From Fictibacillus gelatini DSM 15865 (GTDB lineage Bacteria; Bacillota; Bacilli; Bacillales; Fictibacillaceae): a stretch of DNA of 64,000 nucleotides. Below are positions 24,734-33,520 of the stretch, one piece after another. Below the pieces are notes generated by a model. It had not been told where the DNA came from and made no database searches. It worked only from the letters and a program-made list of their open reading frames with translations. Each line of letters starts with the position of its first letter. Within the stretch, counting starts at the first letter, position 1. Position numbers and translations under genes: made by a program. The DNA lies in the NCBI RefSeq assembly GCF_000430745.1, contig NZ_AUMP01000007.1, forward strand, positions 84,829 to 148,828. The letters are read 5' to 3'.

Positions 24734-26080
24734 CTATTTGAATTTTGCCGTTAAGCTCAGGGTGACCAATGATCGAATCGAGAAGAAATGCAGCAATGTT
24801 AAAAGGAGAACTTCAAAGTTTAAGGCGATAATGACGCCGTACATGCCGTAGTCCGGACGTGTTGCAAGCAGGATGATCATAATGAAGGAAGCGATATTCG
24901 TCCATAAGTTTTGATACATCGTCGCTTTCGCTTTCCCTAAACCAATTAGTACGGCCTGCAAGGGGACGACTAAATAATGGCAAAAGAAATAAGGTGTTAA
25001 TAGTTTCAAATAATTAGCGGCATTGTCATTATGAAAGAATAAACTGGTCAACGGTGAAGCGAGCAAATACATGATGACTGTACACGGTATCCCGTAGATG
25101 AAGGTGACAAAAATGGCTTTCATGATCCGATCCTGAACGAGAAAGGCATCATTTTTACTGTAGGCTTCACTTATAGATGGGATGAGTGATGTTGCCAGGG
25201 AATGCGCAATAAACCCGGGGAACATCCCGATCGTTAATGCGACACCTGTCAATAAGCCGAATTGTTCAGTCGCCACTTTCGATGTATAGCCGCTTAATTG
25301 AAGCGCCTGGGTAATAAGAAAAGGCTGGATGGCCCAGGTGAGGACATTGACAAGCCTTGATCCTGTTGTCGGCAGGCTGATGCGAAAGATCTTTTTAATG
25401 ATGGCGATTTTTTCTTTTGTCGGCATCATTTCTTTTATAAAATTTCGTTCTTTTGCAGAAATAAATTTCATACATAATACGATAAGCCCAATTAACTCAT
25501 TAAAAGCGATGCTGAGAATCGCTCCGGTGACAGTAATTTCAAGTCCGGCATTGGAAATGTATTGCAAAACGAAAACAATGAACAAAAGCTGCGCAAGCTT
25601 TCTTAAAATATGGGCGATCGCAATCGGGTTCATCCGCTGTTTTCCACCGAAGTAACCCCGGAAGATGGATGAAAACGACAAAAGCGGAATGATCAATAGA
25701 ATCGCAACAACGGGGTAAAAGGAATCAAAGTTGATGATCGAAAGTTTATTTACGAAATAGGCTCCGATCAGGCAGAGAACAATTAAAACGAGACTGATGA
25801 CCGAAGACAGTAAAAGAGATACTTTTAACGTTCGCTTAATGCCTGCAAGTTGTCCTTTTTCCTCATATTCGGCGACAAGTTTAGAGATGGCGATCGGAAG
25901 TTCGAACATCGCAACGGTCATGATAAGACCAAGTACGGGTAAAATCATCATGAATAAGCCGAACCCTTCTTTACCAAGCGCCCTTGCCAGGCATACATTA
26001 ATGACAAATTCAAGCAGTTCTGTAATAAATGCTGATAGCGAAAGTATAATGGCTCCTTTTATAAATAGTTTGCTGTCCAT
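24734..26080 (-). CDS. Polysaccharide/lipid II flippase, SpoVB/YkvU-like (MOP superfamily)
   Basis: Membrane flippase of 448 aa with about 14 hydrophobic segments. The N-terminal LFIKGAIILSLSAFITELLEF-type start, ARALGKEGFGLFMM and the FRGYFGGKQRMNP loop match the SpoVB/YkvU branch, which moves undecaprenyl-linked precursors, in SpoVB during spore cortex synthesis. ATG 26080 is preceded by AGGAGGAAAAC; an ATG at 26104 lies in frame but lacks a ribosome binding site. It is one of two candidate lipid-carrier flippases in the window (the other is Amj). Confidence 0.85.
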   Translation of the reverse strand: MDSKLFIKGAIILSLSAFITELLEFVINVCLARALGKEGFGLFMMILPVLGLIMTVAMFELPIAISKLVAEYEEKGQLAGIKRTLKVSLLLSSVISLVLIVLCLIGAYFVNKLSIINFDSFYPVVAILLIIPLLSFSSIFRGYFGGKQRMNPIAIAHILRKLAQLLFIVFVLQYISNAGLEITVTGAILSIAFNELIGLIVLCMKFISAKERNFIKEMMPTKEKIAIIKKIFRISLPTTGSRLVNVLTWAIQPFLITQALQLSGYTSKVATEQFGLLTGVALTIGMFPGFIAHSLATSLIPSISEAYSKNDAFLVQDRIMKAIFVTFIYGIPCTVIMYLLASPLTSLFFHNDNAANYLKLLTPYFFCHYLVVPLQAVLIGLGKAKATMYQNLWTNIASFIMIILLATRPDYGMYGVIIALNFEVLLLTLLHFFSIRSLVTLSLTAKFK

Positions 26081-26370
26081 GTTTTCCTCCTGATCCTTGT
26101 ACATATTTCAATATATATGTTGCTTATCCATTGTTAGACGTGAAAAAAACATAGCGAACAAGAGTAGCGAAGCCCATCTTAATGAAAAATTTCCATCTTT
26201 AGTAAAGGTCTTTAACAAAATTTGACGAATAAATAAAGAAAGGATGTAACATTTTGCTGAATGATGGTGTCTATAAAGATGAATAGGCTTAAAAAAGCCT
26301 CATTTAAAACGAACAACTATTAAAGTATTATCAGATAAACGTAACCAATAAGCTAAAGGGAGGAAAACTC

Positions 26371-27171
26371 TTGGTACTCGATACAAAGGAACTAGTTCTT
26401 AATCAATATAATAGCTCGCGGAATTTGGATGCACGGATTAAAATCCATGAAATATATAGCACGAATCAACAAGATTGGCATCATTGGCTGTTTGAACAAA
26501 AACAATGGAAAGAGAATGCAAGAATTATTGAATTTGGCTGCGGGTCCGGAGCATTTTGGAAGAAAAATAGCCATCGCATCTCAAACCATTGGAATATTAC
26601 GTTAACGGATATTTCTGAAGGTATGTTAATGGATGCAAAAACGAATTTACGCAACTCGCTTCAAGCCTCTTATGAGGTGATGGATGTGCAAGCGATCCCT
26701 TTTGAAAATGAATCGTTTGATACCGCGTTTGCCCATCATATGCTGTATCATGTTCCGGACCGGAAAAAGGCGCTTTCCGAAATTCACCGTATCTTACAAC
26801 CAGGAGGGAAGCTCTATGCCTCAACGAATGGAAAGCTCCATTTAATAGAAATGGGGGAATTAGTCCTTGAATATGATTCGACATTGACATGGACGTCTTC
26901 ATTTTTACATAAGCAATTCGGGCTTGAAAATGGTGAAAAGCAACTGTCCGAGCATTTTTCGAATGTAGAATTGAAGCGGTTTAACTCCAGCTTAAAAGTA
27001 ACGGATACTAAACCGCTCGTAGATTATATTTTATCGACGATGGACGGCTTAAAAGAAGAATTAAAAGGTGAGAGGCTGCAAGAGTTTTATTCTTTTCTTG
27101 AGAGCAAGAAAGAAAAAAGAGGATTTATTTTCATTACAAAAGACAGCGGTTTATTTATCGCCGAAAAATAA
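26371..27171 (+). CDS. Class I SAM-dependent methyltransferase
   Basis: 266-aa Rossmann-fold methyltransferase. Motif I IIEFGCGSGAFW binds SAM; LTDISEGML (acidic residue at the end of beta 2), VMDVQAIPFENESFD and the HHMLYHVPDRKKAL stretch complete the UbiE/COQ5-like core (Methyltransf_11). Start is TTG 26371 with GGGAGG at correct spacing. The 290-bp gap upstream shows only an AT-rich stretch and a small GGCTT/AAGCC hairpin. Substrate unknown. Confidence 0.8.
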   Translation: MVLDTKELVLNQYNSSRNLDARIKIHEIYSTNQQDWHHWLFEQKQWKENARIIEFGCGSGAFWKKNSHRISNHWNITLTDISEGMLMDAKTNLRNSLQASYEVMDVQAIPFENESFDTAFAHHMLYHVPDRKKALSEIHRILQPGGKLYASTNGKLHLIEMGELVLEYDSTLTWTSSFLHKQFGLENGEKQLSEHFSNVELKRFNSSLKVTDTKPLVDYILSTMDGLKEELKGERLQEFYSFLESKKEKRGFIFITKDSGLFIAEK

Positions 27172-27172
27172 A

Positions 27173-27193
27173 AACCGGCTTTTTGCCGGTTTT
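27173..27193 (+). terminator. Terminator after the methyltransferase gene
   Basis: Stem AACCGGC/GCCGGTT with TTTTT loop and trailing TTTC. Confidence 0.8.
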
Positions 27194-27307
27194 CTAACAC
27201 CTTTTAACTGAATTTTTAAAACTTCGTGAAACCTTCTATATTTGAATTCCGTATGTACTTATAGATGAGAATACTTGTTAAATTCACATTATGCTGGAGG
27301 GATCCCG

Positions 27308-27991
27308 ATGTTCGAATTGTTCAAAAGAGTGAAGACCGTTGTAAGTGCAGAGTTGAATGATTTCATTGACAAGGCGGAAGATCCGGAGAAAATGGTCGAT
27401 CAGTTTTTGCGGGAAATGGAGAAGGACATCCATGAAGCGGAAAAGACGACCGCTAAAATGATTGCGGAAGAAAAATTGTTAAGCTTAAAAGTGGATGAAG
27501 CAAAAAGCTTAATTGCAAAGAGAGAAGATCAAGCGATCGATGCACTGAAGACTGAAAACGAAGACCTTGACCTTGCAAGGCGCGCTTTGGAAGATAAAGC
27601 ACGGGTGAAAAAAGAGTTGGAACAGCTTCAAGCCCTGCATGAAGATACTGCCCGGACGGCCGAAGAGTTAAAAGAAAAATTGCTTGAAATGAAATCGGAA
27701 TATCGGGAAATGGAATTAAAGCGAACGTCATTAAAAGCGCGGGCAAATTCAGCAAAAGCAAAAAGCGCATTAAATCGCTCCTTTTCTACTATTAATAGTG
27801 ATGGATCAAAAAAAGGCTTTGAGCGGATGGAGGAAAAAATCCTTCGATTGGAAGCAGAGGCTGAACTGACTGAAGAACAAAAGGCATTCCAGCAATCATT
27901 GGACAGTGAATTCGAAAAATTAAGAAACAAGACCGGAATTGACCTTGAGCTTGAACAATTGAAGGAAAAAATACAACAGCCGAAGGAATAA
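27308..27991 (+). CDS. PspA/IM30-family membrane-stress protein (LiaH-like)
   Basis: 227-aa almost entirely coiled-coil protein that assembles on the inner leaflet in response to envelope stress. N-terminal MFELFKRVKTVVSAELNDF and KAEDPEKMVDQFLREME are the family signature; the rest is heptad-rich up to residue 220. The start ATG 27308 follows GGAGGG; an ATG at 27275 is in frame but unsupported. Together with YuaF and FloT downstream it forms a membrane-microdomain/stress operon. Confidence 0.88.
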   Translation: MFELFKRVKTVVSAELNDFIDKAEDPEKMVDQFLREMEKDIHEAEKTTAKMIAEEKLLSLKVDEAKSLIAKREDQAIDALKTENEDLDLARRALEDKARVKKELEQLQALHEDTARTAEELKEKLLEMKSEYREMELKRTSLKARANSAKAKSALNRSFSTINSDGSKKGFERMEEKILRLEAEAELTEEQKAFQQSLDSEFEKLRNKTGIDLELEQLKEKIQQPKE

Positions 27992-28533
27992 TGCGTATGT
28001 TCGGATATCCATTAGAAACGATTTATCTTTTTACGCTGATCATTTGTGGAAGCTTAACGTTTCTCTATCTTTTGATTAGCGATGTTGTCCATGGTGTTTT
28101 TGAATCCATCGGGGTTCATGTGCTAAATCCAACACTCGTTCTTTCGTTTCTAACGTTTGTTAGTGCGGGCGGATATTTACTGGAAAAATTGACATCGGTA
28201 CAGAGCTGGCTTATTGTTCTTATTTCCTCAGCAATATCACTCGTTCTTGTTACGCTTCTTAATGTGTTTGTCCTCATTCCGATTGCATCAGCCGAAGAAT
28301 CACTCAACTACTCAGAATCGGATTTGAAAGGAAGAATGGGAAAAGTAATTATCTCCATTCCCGAAAATGGACTTGGAGAAGTGTTAATTGAAGGAGTTAG
28401 TGGTCGAATTGCTAAACCGGCAATAAGCATTGATCAATCGTCCATTCCGCAAGACACCGAAATTTTAATTGTAGATATGAAAAACGGGGTAGCTCATGTC
28501 ATGCCGCATGAACGGCTTGAGCTGCCACTATAG
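27991..28533 (+). CDS. yuaF: NfeD-like membrane protein YuaF
   Basis: 180-aa protein with an N-terminal hydrophobic half (about four segments) and a C-terminal soluble OB-fold NfeD domain (about residues 105-178; GRMGKVIISIPENGLGEV). In Bacillus YuaF is encoded with flotillin FloT and co-localises with it. ATG overlaps the pspA stop by one base (TAATG), so the two are coupled. Function: organisation of flotillin microdomains, by family knowledge. Confidence 0.87.
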   Translation: MRMFGYPLETIYLFTLIICGSLTFLYLLISDVVHGVFESIGVHVLNPTLVLSFLTFVSAGGYLLEKLTSVQSWLIVLISSAISLVLVTLLNVFVLIPIASAEESLNYSESDLKGRMGKVIISIPENGLGEVLIEGVSGRIAKPAISIDQSSIPQDTEILIVDMKNGVAHVMPHERLELPL

Positions 28534-28564
28534 AAGGTATTCATTTAAAAAAGGGGGAAAATAG

Positions 28565-30118
28565 ATGACACCGATTTTAATTGTCATAGGAATTGTCGTA
28601 TTTGTCGTCCTTGCTTTACTCGCCGTATTTATAACAAAATACCGGACAGCTGGACCTGACGAAGCGTTAATCGTCACTGGAAGTTATTTAGGAAGCAAAA
28701 ATGTGAACATCGATGAAGCAGGAAATAAAATAAAAATTGTACGGGGCGGAGGGACGTTCGTCCTGCCGGTTTTCCAGCAAGCGGAGCCGTTAAGCCTTCT
28801 GTCGAGCAAGCTCGATGTGCAAACCCCGGAAGTCTATACCGAACAAGGTGTGCCGGTAATGGCGGACGGAACAGCCATCATCAAAATTGGCAATTCCATT
28901 AGCGAAATTGCGACAGCAGCTGAACAATTTTTAGGTAAAACGAAAGAAGATCGTGAAAATGAAGCAAGAGAGGTATTGGAAGGCCACCTTCGATCTATTT
29001 TAGGCTCAATGACAGTCGAAGAAATTTATAAAAACCGCGATAAATTTTCGCAAGAAGTTCAGCGTGTCGCTTCACAGGATTTAGCGAAAATGGGGCTGGT
29101 CATCGTTTCGTTCACGATAAAAGATGTTCGCGATAAAAACGGTTACCTCGAAGCCCTGGGGAAACCAAGAATTGCCCAGGTAAGGCGAGATGCAGATATT
29201 GCAACGGCCGAAGCGGAAAAAGAGACACGCATTAAACGGGCAGAAGCGGATAAAGAAGCAAAAAAATCCGAGCTGGAACGAGCTACAGAAATTGCCGAGG
29301 CGGAAAAATTAAATCAGCTGAAAATCGCAGAATTCCGACGGGAACAAGATATTGCGAAAGCCCGTGCTGACCAGGCGTATCATTTGGAAGAAGCAAAAGC
29401 GAGACAAGAAGTAACCGAACAGCAAATGCAAATTAAGATCATAGAACGGCAAAAGCAAATTGAACTCGAGGAAAAAGAAATTTTGCGCCGGGAAAAGCAA
29501 TACGATTCAGAAGTGAAAAAGAAAGCCGATGCCGATCGCTACGCGGTTGAGCAGGCGGCAGAAGCGGCCAAACGAAAAGAGCTTGCCGAAGCGGATGCGC
29601 ATAAATATCGGGTGGAAGCGATGGCAAAAGCGGAAGCGGAAAAAATCCGCCTCGACGGTTTGGCGAAAGCAGAAGCAGAGCGGGCAAAGGGGGAATCCGA
29701 AGCGGAAATCATTCGTCTAAAAGGTCTTGCAGAGGCCGAAGCGAAACAAAAAATTGCCGAGGCGTTCGAAAAATTTGGCCAGGCGGCGATTTTAGACATG
29801 ATTATCGGCATGCTTCCTGAATACGCGAAACAAGTGGCCGCACCTTTATCGAATATCGATAAGATTACGATCGTTGATACGGGGGGAAGCGGGGAAGGCA
29901 GCGGAGCGAACAAAGTAACAAGCTATGCGACCAACTTGATGGCGTCTTTGCAAGAATCGCTCAAAGCATCATCAGGCATCGACGTGAAAGAGCTCATCGA
30001 AAACTTCTCAGGAAAAGGGAATGTGAAACCGAGCATTGATGCCCTGACGGAAGAAATCGCAAAAGCGCCGTTGTCAAACCGCTTGTCGGAAACGGAACAA
30101 ATCCCGCTGAAAGATTAA
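28565..30118 (+). CDS. floT: Flotillin FloT
   Basis: 517-aa scaffold of functional membrane microdomains. An N-terminal hydrophobic hairpin (residues 1-25) is followed by the SPFH/PHB domain (about 30-200) and a long alanine/glutamate-rich coiled coil (about 215-400) full of EAE/KAEAE repeats, then a C-terminal oligomerisation region (ILDMIIGMLPEYA). AAGGGGGAAAATAG precedes ATG 28565. Third gene of the pspA-yuaF-floT operon; a hairpin follows at 30156-30190. Confidence 0.94.
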   Translation: MTPILIVIGIVVFVVLALLAVFITKYRTAGPDEALIVTGSYLGSKNVNIDEAGNKIKIVRGGGTFVLPVFQQAEPLSLLSSKLDVQTPEVYTEQGVPVMADGTAIIKIGNSISEIATAAEQFLGKTKEDRENEAREVLEGHLRSILGSMTVEEIYKNRDKFSQEVQRVASQDLAKMGLVIVSFTIKDVRDKNGYLEALGKPRIAQVRRDADIATAEAEKETRIKRAEADKEAKKSELERATEIAEAEKLNQLKIAEFRREQDIAKARADQAYHLEEAKARQEVTEQQMQIKIIERQKQIELEEKEILRREKQYDSEVKKKADADRYAVEQAAEAAKRKELAEADAHKYRVEAMAKAEAEKIRLDGLAKAEAERAKGESEAEIIRLKGLAEAEAKQKIAEAFEKFGQAAILDMIIGMLPEYAKQVAAPLSNIDKITIVDTGGSGEGSGANKVTSYATNLMASLQESLKASSGIDVKELIENFSGKGNVKPSIDALTEEIAKAPLSNRLSETEQIPLKD

Positions 30119-30155
30119 TAAGTAAACAGTATAATTAAAATTCCACTCATTAATT

Positions 30156-30190
30156 AGCCCGGTAAATAAGGAGCTTTCCTTTTCCGGGCT
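30156..30190. terminator. Hairpin after floT
   Basis: Outer arms AGCCCGG/CCGGGCT with an inner AAGGA/TCCTT stem. No U tract follows on the plus strand (TTAAAAAAA instead), so Rho-independent termination of floT is uncertain. Confidence 0.5.
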
Positions 30191-30226
30191 TAAAAAAATA
30201 CTTGAATTTTAAAAGGTTGATCGATT

Positions 30227-30508
30227 ATGTTTTTAGGACTTTCTTTTTCTCCATTTTTTAACTTTTTTCTCATTTTTGTAGTCTTAATCGCTTTTTGGCG
30301 ATTGAGTGTGTGGTACGATAAAAAGCATGGAGTTCCTAAGGTCTTTCAATGGTTTCCAAAACGTTGGGGGATTAGAAAAGTTTCAGAACACTAATCTCAA
30401 TTAAATGAAAAATTGGCAGCTGAAGGAAAAGGTATTCATGTTAAAGTTTATGCTGTGGATTTATATATTGTAACGATACCTATGATTGTAAAGAAATATA
30501 GGTCATAA
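30227..30508 (+). pseudogene. Small membrane protein gene interrupted by an in-frame TAA
   Basis: One frame of 94 codons runs from ATG 30227 to TAA 30506-30508 with a single TAA at 30392-30394. The first part (55 aa) has a hydrophobic segment (FFNFFLIFVVLIAFW) and a basic tail ending VSEH; beyond the stop the same frame continues with SQLNEKLAAEGKGIHVKVY and IVTIPMIVKKYRS. The stop could derive from CAA by one transition. No family recognised and the ribosome binding site is weak (AAAAGG). It could also be a genuine 55-aa protein. It accounts for most of the 491-bp gap between floT and the next gene. Confidence 0.45.
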
Positions 30509-30609
30509 AAGGCTTGAGATAGTAGAATGGATGATATCGAACTACATACTGCTCATTTTAACGGAGTATTGCAGAATTAAAATTATCTTAGGAAAAAAGG
30601 GCGGAAAGT

Positions 30610-30945
30610 ATGAAAAAGCTGTTAACATTGGTCGTTTTATTTGCCGGGGTATTTCTGTTCATTTTTAGTGGATGTGATAGCAAAAATGAAAAAAACTTAA
30701 AACAAATTGTTTGGGATCAATTATCTGCTGAACAAAAAAAGGAAGTAGTGGGCAGCTGGAAAAATGCGAAGGTAAAAAAAATGACGCTTCACAAAGGAAT
30801 GTCAAACGTCCGGGATCATGGTTATTTCAATAAAAAAGTGTATTTGGTCAGTTTTCAATCGAATAAAGGCCCAGGTGTAGGGGATTTTGGAGTATTTGTT
30901 GATATGAAAACGAAAAAGATTATTGGTGTAGGTTATCGAGATTAA
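30610..30945 (+). CDS. Small lipoprotein of unknown function
   Basis: 111-aa protein with a Lys-Lys start, hydrophobic segment and lipobox FSGC (acylated Cys near residue 22). The mature part is about 90 aa, lysine-rich, ending in a compact beta-rich VYLVSFQSNKGPGVGDFGVFV segment. I do not recognise a family. GGGCGGAAAGT precedes ATG 30610. It stands alone between floT and an acetyltransferase gene. Confidence 0.7.
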   Translation: MKKLLTLVVLFAGVFLFIFSGCDSKNEKNLKQIVWDQLSAEQKKEVVGSWKNAKVKKMTLHKGMSNVRDHGYFNKKVYLVSFQSNKGPGVGDFGVFVDMKTKKIIGVGYRD

Positions 30946-31078
30946 GACAAAAGAAAAATCAAGCTTTGCCAAAAGAGCAAGCCCGGAGTATATCATCAAT
31001 GATGTTTTCTAGCATTTTTATCTTTCTATCCAAAAATAGTAATGCTATTTTCAAACGAAAAGAGACGGGGGAAAAGCG

Positions 31079-31921
31079 ATGCTTGAACTAAAACGCTATA
31101 GAAATATTCCTTCATTTAAAAAAGAAGTCCTCAGCTTTTTGATGAGGCACGAAGGGGAAAACAGTCTAATTATCGGGGTTCTCAATTCGTTAGAAGAGGA
31201 TTCTGAGCCAGCCTTTATGGCCGCCGTAAAGAAAGATGGGGATCTCGGCCTTGTCATCCTGCAAACCCATCCGTGTCAAATCATTTTGTCAAAGCCGGTT
31301 ACCTTCACTCCAGATGAGATTAGTGAACTGGCAACATGTTTAGCCCGGGAATATCCAGAAAGTCCCGGTTTTATCGGTGAAACTCGTTTTACAACGGAAT
31401 TGGCAAAGGATTTTTCCAGGATTGTAAACAAACAAACGACCGTTCATATGAAACAGCGAATTTATGTCTTACATGAGGTGAAGAAAAAAGCATCCGGAAA
31501 AGGTAAACTCGAGCAGGCAGCATTGGAAGATTGGCCGCTGCTGAAAGAATGGGGCTATTGTTTTGCGCAAGAGGTGAATGAGCCGAGCAGCAAGGAAGAA
31601 ATGGAACAGAAGACGAAGGAATTTATTGAAAAAGGGCGTCTGTACGTCTGGAAAATCGATGGGAGGCCGGTATCCATGGCCTGTTCCTCACGCCCGACAG
31701 AAAACAACATTACTGTAAGCTATGTCTATACCCCTGAGGCCGAGCGAAAAAAAGGATATGCATCGGACTGTGTTTCCGCATTGACCCAATTGCTGCTAGA
31801 CAGGGGCTATCAAACGACATCTCTATATACGGACTTAAGCAACCCGACTTCCAACAAAATTTATATCGAAATTGGCTATGAGCCTGTTATGGACTCGATT
31901 GTCATTTTATTAGACAAATAA
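31079..31921 (+). CDS. GNAT-family N-acetyltransferase
   Basis: 280-aa protein. The C-terminal half (about residues 155-278) is a GNAT domain: VSYVYTPEAERKKGYASDCV is motif A, binding acetyl-CoA pyrophosphate, followed by TDLSNPTSNKIYIEIGYEPV (motif B). The N-terminal half is an extra domain common to a subgroup of bacillus GNATs of about 280 aa. Substrate unknown. GGGGGAAAAGCG precedes ATG 31079. Shares a bidirectional terminator with the convergent purine permease. Confidence 0.8.
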   Translation: MLELKRYRNIPSFKKEVLSFLMRHEGENSLIIGVLNSLEEDSEPAFMAAVKKDGDLGLVILQTHPCQIILSKPVTFTPDEISELATCLAREYPESPGFIGETRFTTELAKDFSRIVNKQTTVHMKQRIYVLHEVKKKASGKGKLEQAALEDWPLLKEWGYCFAQEVNEPSSKEEMEQKTKEFIEKGRLYVWKIDGRPVSMACSSRPTENNITVSYVYTPEAERKKGYASDCVSALTQLLLDRGYQTTSLYTDLSNPTSNKIYIEIGYEPVMDSIVILLDK

Positions 31922-31924
31922 AAA

Positions 31925-31952
31925 AGGTGATAACCATGAATGGTTATCACCT
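31925..31952. terminator. Bidirectional terminator
   Basis: Perfect 13-bp stem AGGTGATAACCAT/ATGGTTATCACCT between the convergent acetyltransferase and purine permease genes, overlapping the permease stop codon. Confidence 0.7.
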
Positions 31953-33228
31953 AAATGGCTGATACGATAAAATTGATCAGGAACAATCCGGCAATGATAT
32001 AAACCGGCATAGCGACTTCTTGTTTCTTGCCAAGCGCGATTTTCAAAATCGGATAGGCAATAAAGCCGAATGCAATTCCATCCGTAATGCTATACGTTAA
32101 CGGAATGAGCGCGATAATCAAGAAAGCGGGAAAGCCTTCTGAAAAATCCTGAAACCGTATTTTCCCGACGTTTTGCAGCATAAGGCAACCGATAATGATT
32201 AAAACCGGAGCGATGGCGCTGTCAGGAATAAGCTTAACGAACGGAAGCAAGAAAATGCACGGTAAAAATAAGAAGCCCGCCACAATGGCCGTGAAGCCCG
32301 TTTTTCCGCCGGCAGCAATGCCTGATGCGCTTTCGGCCGAAGATACTGTTGGACTCGTGCCAAAAATGCCGGCCGCAATAACCGAAAGGCTATTGGCCTG
32401 AAAGGAACGAGTGAACTTTTCCGGTTTTTCCAACATTCCGTGAAGGATACCCATATTTTCAAAAACGATAACCATCGCCAATGAAAAAACGGAAGTCCAA
32501 AACGAAAACGAACCGAACTGCTGAAACGATAGCGCGCCAACCGATGTAAAATCAAACGAAAAATGAATTTGTTTTACACTTGAAAAATCGACAAGGCCGA
32601 AAATGGCGGCCAAAACAGTCCCTGCCACAATGCTGATCAAAAAGTTGCCTTTGACATTTCGGCTAAAAAGAAAAAGCGCAATGATGAGTGTTAGCAATGT
32701 AACCAGCACATGAGGACTTCCTAAATTGCCTAAAGCAACAAATGTCGATTCACTTGCTTTTACGATCCCGCCTTTTTGCAAACCGATAAATGTTAAAAAA
32801 AGGCCGATGCCAACCGTGATTGCCTCTTTTAAAGAAGAGGGGACGGATTGGGCAAGCAAAGACGAGAGTTTCGTAAAGGCCACAATGGCAAACAAAATGC
32901 CTGATACAAAGACGGCTGCTAACGCCTCTTGCCATGAAAGCCCTACTGTATGCACGATCGTAAACGTGAAAAAGGCGTTAACGCCCATTCCGGGAACGAG
33001 CAAAATCGGCGCATTTCCCCATAAACCTATCAATAAGCAGCCAACAAATGATGTAAGGATGGTTGCGATAATGGCGGCGTCAAGGGGAATGCCTGCATCA
33101 GCTAAAATGGTTCCATTGACAACAATAATGTAGGCAACGGTAAAAAATGAAGTGATGCCGGCAAGAAGTTCCGTCTTAATCGTCGTACCGTGACCGTTCA
33201 AGTCGAAATGATTTTTAAATCGTTGCAC
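31951..33228 (-). CDS. NCS2-family purine permease (PbuG/PbuO-like)
   Basis: Membrane transporter of hypoxanthine/guanine/adenine type, 425 aa, with about 13 hydrophobic segments. GITSFFTVAYIIVVN near the N-terminus and FGTSPTVSSAESASGI in the middle (AzgA-like branch) identify it. The frame is open for 42 further codons to an ATG at 33354, but an extended -10 promoter (TGCTATAAT) lies inside that extension, so GTG 33228 with GGAAAG upstream is preferred. No purine riboswitch was found in the leader. Confidence 0.86.
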   Translation of the reverse strand: MQRFKNHFDLNGHGTTIKTELLAGITSFFTVAYIIVVNGTILADAGIPLDAAIIATILTSFVGCLLIGLWGNAPILLVPGMGVNAFFTFTIVHTVGLSWQEALAAVFVSGILFAIVAFTKLSSLLAQSVPSSLKEAITVGIGLFLTFIGLQKGGIVKASESTFVALGNLGSPHVLVTLLTLIIALFLFSRNVKGNFLISIVAGTVLAAIFGLVDFSSVKQIHFSFDFTSVGALSFQQFGSFSFWTSVFSLAMVIVFENMGILHGMLEKPEKFTRSFQANSLSVIAAGIFGTSPTVSSAESASGIAAGGKTGFTAIVAGFLFLPCIFLLPFVKLIPDSAIAPVLIIIGCLMLQNVGKIRFQDFSEGFPAFLIIALIPLTYSITDGIAFGFIAYPILKIALGKKQEVAMPVYIIAGLFLINFIVSAI

Positions 33229-33297
33229 AAACTTCTTTCCTAACGTATTATTCCCTCTCCCACCCGTGACAATGGCTATTAGCCAATCACCACCCGT

Positions 33298-33303
33298 ATT
33301 ATA
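33298..33303 (-). promoter_or_regulatory. Extended -10 promoter element for the purine permease
   Basis: Minus-strand TATAAT preceded by TG (TGCTATAAT), 70 bp upstream of GTG 33228. No good -35 is visible, as is usual for extended -10 promoters. It helps decide the start of the downstream gene. Confidence 0.55.
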
Positions 33304-33520
33304 GCATAAAACAAGGTCAGTTTTGGAAAAAAACTTGCTATTATTTTTTTGCATGTTTTTGGCGGGCGGGAACGAATTTTAGTAGTTGTAAAATAAAGAA
33401 AACAAAAGTTATGACAATTTCCGGGGGAATAAGAGCCATACCTTGTTCATAGGAATAACAGATCATCCATAGTATAATCAGAAAATAATATTTTTATGAA
33501 TGGGAAAAGGAGATCTGTCA

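Noticed and set aside
32195..33133. Plus-strand frames inside the purine permease
   Set aside because: Antisense shadows of a strongly supported membrane protein gene; their proteins show no recognisable motifs.
33229..33354. 42-codon N-terminal extension of the purine permease
   Set aside because: Contains an extended -10 promoter and lacks the conserved family N-terminus; GTG 33228 has a ribosome binding site.
33229..33520. Purine riboswitch upstream of the NCS2 permease
   Set aside because: No conserved purine-aptamer core or loop sequences on the minus strand; only a promoter and a small hairpin.
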